A program made the position numbers and the translations under genes. Below the pieces are notes generated by a model. That model searched no databases and was not told where the DNA came from. It worked only from the letters and a program-made list of their open reading frames with translations. A DNA stretch of 64,000 nucleotides, from positions 1-64,000 of the forward strand of contig DASWHR010000029.1 of the NCBI GenBank assembly GCA_036398095.1, in the 5' to 3' direction. This document shows positions 60,105-64,000 of this stretch, one piece after another (the stretch's first letter is position 1; each line of letters starts with the position of its first letter). The DNA comes from DASWHR01 sp036398095. GTDB lineage: Bacteria > Actinomycetota > AC-67.

Positions 60105-62197
60105 CCGCGGCGCTCTCGCTTCACGACGTGCACGTCCGCATCGGCGAGGCGCACCTGCTCGACGGCGTCACGCTGCAGATCGAGGCGGGACGCATCGTCG
60201 CGCTCGTCGGCCCGAACGGCGCCGGCAAGACGACGCTGCTCGACGCGATCTCGGGCGTGCTGGCCGCCGTGTCGGGCCGGGTCTCGATCGCCGGCAACGG
60301 AGCGGGGCACCGCACCGGAAGCGGTCCGCGCGGCGGCGTGGGGCGCGTCTTTCAAGGCTCGCCGCTCCCGGAGACGCTCACCGTCGGTGAAGTCGCGGCG
60401 GTCAAGTGCGGCGGACGAATCCCCGCGGCCGCGTTGCTCGGACGCTTCGGCTTGATGCCGCACGCGTCCTCGTTCGTCGGCGAGCTGTCCACCGGCATGC
60501 GTCGCATCCTCGATCTTGCCGTCGCGACCGTCGGCTCGCCGTCGGTTCTTCTGCTCGACGAGCCGTCGAGCGGGCTCGCGCAATCCGAGATCGAGCATCT
60601 CGCCCGGCTGCTGAAGGACTGGCGCGACGCGACCGGCGCGGCGGTGCTGATCGTCGAGCACGATGCCTCGCTGGTGAAGGCGGTCGCCGACGAGGTGATC
60701 GTGATGGATGCCGGCCGCATCACGGCGCGCGGCGCGCCCGATGCGGTCCTGAAGGGCGCCCGGAAGGGCGCGATCACGCGGCTGCACTCGCCGCACGAAG
60801 CCCATTTCCAGACCGCGCTCGCGACCGTCGCCGACGGCGCGTCGGCCGCGCCGCCGCTGGTGCGCCGCTCGCTGTCCACCTGGACGCTGCTTCGGCTCGG
60901 CTTGCGCGAGTTCTCGGCCGGGCTCGCCAGCGTGATGATCCTCGGGGTCCTCAACCGCGTGATGAAGGTGGAGCTGGGCATCAGCCTCGCCGTGACGGCC
61001 GCGGTGCTTGCGACCTACAACTTCGCGGCCCCGTTCGCATTGATGATCGGTCATCGCTCCGATACCAAGCCGATCTTCGGTCGAAAGCGGTCCCCGTACA
61101 TCATCGGCGGCGCGCTCATCACCGGCGCGTGCGTGATCGCGGCGCCGCACGTCGCCGGCCGGTTACAGCACGGCGTCACCTTCGGGGCCGTCGCGACCTC
61201 GGTCGCGTTGTTCGTCGCGATGGGCATCGGCATGTACGGATCGGGCACCGTGTTCTTCGCGCTGCTCGCCGACATCGCACCGGCCGCCGAGCGCGGCCAC
61301 GCCGCGTCGATCGTCTACCTGGAGTTGATGGCAGGCATCTTGGCCGGCGTCGCGCTCACCGGCGCGGTCGTCGAGGACGGCGCCGGAAACTTGCCGACGC
61401 TGTTCGCGCTCGCCGGCGTGCTGGTCGTCGCGTTCTCGACGCTCGCGGTCTGGGGCATGGAAAAGCGCACCCGTCCGGCAACGCGCGACGAGCCCGACGA
61501 GCTGTACGTGCCGCTCCGCAAGGCCGTTCGCGGACTGGCCGCGATCCCGCAGGTGCGGGCCTTCTTCGCGTTCATGGTCCTGTCCACGGTGTTCTTGTTC
61601 CTCCAGCAAGCCGTGCTCGAGCCGTTCGGCGGCGACGTGCTCGGCTACTCGGTGCGCGCCACCAGCGCCTTCAACGCGATCATGACCATCGGCATCGTGG
61701 TCGGCATGCTGCTGGCCGGCCGGCCCTGGGCCGAGCAGTACGGCCACGCAACCATCGCGCGGTGGGCGTTGATGGCCGCGGCCGCATCCTTCGCCGGCCT
61801 GGCCGCCGCGGCCGCCGCTTCGGCCGCGCCCCCCGCATGGCTGTCGATCATGGGCATCGGCCTGGCGTCCGGACTGTTCAACGTTGCCGTGCTCGCGCTG
61901 ATGATGGGCATGGCCGACAAGCGCCGCACCGCGCTGTTCATGGGCACCTGGACGGTCGCGCACGCGATCGCCGACGGAAGCGCGGTCGCCGGAGGCGGCG
62001 CGATCTTCGAGTTGGCCCGGGGAATCCTCGGCAGCGTCCCCGGCGGCTACGCAACCGTCTTCGCGATCGAGGCGATCGGCCTGGCGCTGTGCATCCCTTT
62101 GCTCGCTCGGGTCAACCCGAAGCGCTTCGCCGAGGAAGCCCAGGCCATCGACGTGGAGGCCATCGCCGCCGAACCGGCCCGGGCCCGCACTCCCTAG
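60101..62197 (+). CDS. LivG-type ABC ATPase fused to a PucC/BCD-family MFS carrier
   Basis: A 698-residue protein. Residues about 1-245 are an ABC ATPase with Walker A GPNGAGKTT (37-45), signature LSTGMRR (129-135, altered from LSGGQ) and Walker B VLLLDEPSSGL (149-159). From about 260 a 12-helix MFS domain follows with REFSAGLASVMILGVLNRVM, FGRKRSPYIIGGALITG and MYGSGTVFFALLADIAP, the layout of the PucC/LhaA (BCD) family. Fusing an importer ATPase with such a carrier is very unusual. It overlaps the acyl-CoA ligase gene end by four bases. Confidence 0.88.
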   Translation: MTAALSLHDVHVRIGEAHLLDGVTLQIEAGRIVALVGPNGAGKTTLLDAISGVLAAVSGRVSIAGNGAGHRTGSGPRGGVGRVFQGSPLPETLTVGEVAAVKCGGRIPAAALLGRFGLMPHASSFVGELSTGMRRILDLAVATVGSPSVLLLDEPSSGLAQSEIEHLARLLKDWRDATGAAVLIVEHDASLVKAVADEVIVMDAGRITARGAPDAVLKGARKGAITRLHSPHEAHFQTALATVADGASAAPPLVRRSLSTWTLLRLGLREFSAGLASVMILGVLNRVMKVELGISLAVTAAVLATYNFAAPFALMIGHRSDTKPIFGRKRSPYIIGGALITGACVIAAPHVAGRLQHGVTFGAVATSVALFVAMGIGMYGSGTVFFALLADIAPAAERGHAASIVYLELMAGILAGVALTGAVVEDGAGNLPTLFALAGVLVVAFSTLAVWGMEKRTRPATRDEPDELYVPLRKAVRGLAAIPQVRAFFAFMVLSTVFLFLQQAVLEPFGGDVLGYSVRATSAFNAIMTIGIVVGMLLAGRPWAEQYGHATIARWALMAAAASFAGLAAAAAASAAPPAWLSIMGIGLASGLFNVAVLALMMGMADKRRTALFMGTWTVAHAIADGSAVAGGGAIFELARGILGSVPGGYATVFAIEAIGLALCIPLLARVNPKRFAEEAQAIDVEAIAAEPARARTP

Positions 62198-63732
62198 AAT
62201 TTTCGGTCGCGGAGGGCGCGCTTGAGGACCTTGCCAGCGGCGTTGCGCGGGAGCGCGTCCAGGAACACGTACCGCTTGGGGATCTTGAAGCCGGCGAGCG
62301 AGGCCCGGCAATGCGCGTCGAGCTCCTTCTCTCCGGTGTTCGATCCGGGTGCCACGACCACGAAGGCGGCAACCTGCTCGCCCCAGGTTTCGTCGGGCAG
62401 GCCGGCGACGGCGACGTCGCGCACGTCGGGGTGCTGCACCAGCACGTCCTCGACCTCGCGCGGGTACACGTTGGTGCCGCCGCTGATGATCATGTCCTTC
62501 GTGCGGTCCACGATGTACAGGAAGCTCTCCTCGTCGATGCGCGCGATATCGCCGCTCGACAGAAACCCGTCCGGCGTCGTGCACGCCTGCGTCGCCTCGG
62601 GATCCTTCAGGTACCCGTTCATCAGATACGGCGAGCGGCTGAACAACTCGCCCGTCCCGCCCGGCACCACGGGATTGCCGTCGGCATCGACGACGCGGAC
62701 CTCGGTCATGAACCACGGCGGGCCGACCGAGCCGGGCTTGCGCAGCACATCGGCGGGCCGGCAGTTCGACACGATCCCCGCCTCGGTCGAACCGTAGAGT
62801 TCGTGCAACCCCACGTGCGGGAACGCATCGGTGACCCAGAGCTTGAGCGGATGCGGCATCGGGGCGGCGTTGAAGTACAGCGTCTCGAGCGCGGTCAGGT
62901 CGTAGATCATCGCCGCGTCGTCCCCCAGCGCGCGAATCATCTGCGCGTGCGTCGGCACCAAGAACACCGACTGTGCGCGCGACTGGGCGCACATCGCCAG
63001 GAACTTCTCGGGATCGAACGAGCGCAGCATCCACAGCTCGCCGCCGACGTGTAGCGCGCCGAACCCGAATGCGAAGCCGGCGCCGTGATACATCGGCGCG
63101 ACCGCGATGGTGCGCCGCCCCGGCCCCAAGCCCCACTCCAGCGCCGTCCCGTAGAACGTCAACGCCCGCGACCGGTGGCTGATCATGACGCCCTTCGGCC
63201 GGCCGGTCGTGCCCGAGGTGTAGGCGATGCAGAACGGCTCGCGCTCGTCCACGTCGATGCCCGCGTCGGCAGCCGACGCGGACTCGATCGCGCTTTCGTA
63301 GGACGGGCCGAGCGAGGTGCCGTCGATCGTCAGCGTCAGCGTCTGCGGATGCGCGTCCAGCGCCGGTGCGGCGATCGACGCGAGCGACTCGTCCACGATC
63401 GCGGCGCGCGTTTCGGCATGGTCCACGATGAAGGCGACCTCGGGCGCGGTCAGGCGCGGGTTGACCGGCACCATCTGCATCCCAACGCGCGCGATCCCGG
63501 CAGCGATCTCCGGATACTCCAGCCGGTTACCCAGCACCACCGCGATGCGATCGCCGGGCGAAAGACCCGCCGACAGCAGCGCGTTGCCGGCGCGCCGCGC
63601 GCGCTCGTCGAGCGCCGCGTAGGTCAAAGCTCGCTCCCCGTCGACCACCGCAGTCGCGCCCGGCGTCGCGATCGCGAACTCGCGGATTCCGCTCGCGATG
63701 TTGAGCGGCGCGCCGCCCGTCCTGATCGTCAT
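62194..63732 (-). CDS. AMP-dependent acyl-CoA ligase (ANL superfamily)
   Basis: A 512-residue adenylate-forming enzyme. The AMP-binding motif is YTSGTTGRPKGVMISH, with APMYHGAGFAFG, LHELYGSTEAGI, FLSSGDIARIDEE, IVDRTKDMIISGG and the C-terminal Lys motif PRNAAGKVLKRALR. It activates a carboxylic acid to its CoA thioester. The start ATG 63732 shares a base with the stop of the SDR gene (TGATG), so they form an operon. It may provide the CoA thioester for the pathway. It is not under a visible IclR-type site. Confidence 0.93.
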   Translation of the reverse strand: MTIRTGGAPLNIASGIREFAIATPGATAVVDGERALTYAALDERARRAGNALLSAGLSPGDRIAVVLGNRLEYPEIAAGIARVGMQMVPVNPRLTAPEVAFIVDHAETRAAIVDESLASIAAPALDAHPQTLTLTIDGTSLGPSYESAIESASAADAGIDVDEREPFCIAYTSGTTGRPKGVMISHRSRALTFYGTALEWGLGPGRRTIAVAPMYHGAGFAFGFGALHVGGELWMLRSFDPEKFLAMCAQSRAQSVFLVPTHAQMIRALGDDAAMIYDLTALETLYFNAAPMPHPLKLWVTDAFPHVGLHELYGSTEAGIVSNCRPADVLRKPGSVGPPWFMTEVRVVDADGNPVVPGGTGELFSRSPYLMNGYLKDPEATQACTTPDGFLSSGDIARIDEESFLYIVDRTKDMIISGGTNVYPREVEDVLVQHPDVRDVAVAGLPDETWGEQVAAFVVVAPGSNTGEKELDAHCRASLAGFKIPKRYVFLDALPRNAAGKVLKRALRDRKF

Positions 63733-64000
63733 CAGCGTGCCGGCTCGCCGGCGGACGCGCCCGACTCGTTGAACGACTTGCCCGAGAAGAACTGCCCCGT
63801 CACGCCGGCCGATTCGTCGGATGCAAGCCAGACCGCGGCCGGCACGATCACATCGGCCGGCAACGGCGGATGCATCTGTTTCAAGAAATCCGGCATTCCG
63901 TCGGGACCGAACAACTGCGTGTCCACCATCCCGCCGGGCGAGAGCACGTTGACGCGGATTCCGGCCTCGGCGGACTCACGCGCAGCCATCGTCGCCAGCG
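63732..64000 (-). CDS. SDR-family oxidoreductase, C-terminal part (truncated by window edge)
   Basis: The frame reads out of the right end of the window. The visible part, AAMRESAEAGIRVN-type segment followed by VNVLSPGGMVDTQLFG, VIVPAAVWLASDESAGVTGQ and FFSGKSFNES, is the C-terminal half of a classical short-chain dehydrogenase (the PG motif and the LASDES/TGQ sequence). The Rossmann and Ser-Tyr-Lys parts lie outside. Co-transcribed with the acyl-CoA ligase; the stop at 63732 overlaps its start. Confidence 0.85.
   Translation of the reverse strand, partial: LATMAARESAEAGIRVNVLSPGGMVDTQLFGPDGMPDFLKQMHPPLPADVIVPAAVWLASDESAGVTGQFFSGKSFNESGASAGEPAR

Overview
The window comes from a GC-rich, densely packed bacterial chromosome, most likely a lineage of Actinomycetota. 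The signs are a DUF222-HNH (13E12-type) endonuclease, a DUF6226-type protein, an F420-type luciferase-like monooxygenase, several GTG/TTG starts, apparently leaderless M23 peptidase genes, and an LPXTG/sortase protein that implies a Gram-positive wall. No tRNA, rRNA, CRISPR array, insertion sequence or phage gene was seen. No stretch over 300 bases lacks a gene; the largest gaps (44249-44472 and 54285-54558) are regulatory or show nothing I can name. Many neighbouring genes overlap by 1-10 bases, and several convergent pairs overlap at their 3' ends.

Layout. 1-13.6 kb is housekeeping and envelope: the tail of an ATPase gene, a GNAT enzyme, the HNH protein, two M23 peptidases with coiled coils, a DMT exporter, a secreted BNR-repeat protein, an ECF sigma factor coupled to a tiny secreted protein, a Pro-Gly-Val repeat protein and a ferritin-VIT1 iron exporter. 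13.5-21.5 kb holds catabolic genes: DUF1838/DUF3598, aldehyde dehydrogenase, nitrilase-like hydrolase, enoyl-CoA hydratase, MaoC, luciferase-like monooxygenase and a triple RidA protein. 21.6-28 kb holds a toxin-antitoxin pair, a scar with a truncated HAD gene, a YCII/SigJ-type sigma pair, a Na+/H+ antiporter-rhodanese gene with an in-frame TGA, and tag. 27.7-31 kb holds a twin heme-oxygenase operon and an IclR regulator. 31-35 kb is a small RiPP-like cluster: a 19-residue precursor, a radical SAM enzyme, an MFS exporter, a methyltransferase and an ArsR-like regulator. 35-41 kb is a catabolic operon: cupin, CoA-transferase, cyclase, PrpD, hydantoinase. 41-46 kb holds a SpoIIE phosphatase and a single protein joining a DUF3494 domain, an LPXTG sorting signal and a sortase. 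46-54 kb is an acyl-CoA catabolic operon. 54-62 kb is a rearranged branched-chain-type ABC transporter whose last gene fuses an ATPase to a PucC-type carrier. 62-64 kb holds an acyl-CoA ligase and a partial SDR.

What ties it together. Seven intergenic sites share one architecture: half-sites GTTCC/GGAAC (GTTTC/GAAAC variants) with alternating 7- and 3-base spacers. Six lie 6-33 bases from start codons and the seventh 90 bases away. They precede nearly every catabolic transcription unit, the transporter operon and the iclR gene itself. I infer one IclR-controlled regulon for uptake and CoA-dependent breakdown of an unknown, possibly nitrogen-containing substrate. The other most notable signals are the RiPP-like cluster, the probable selenocysteine codon with a SECIS-like hairpin in the antiporter-rhodanese gene, and the substrate-plus-sortase fusion.
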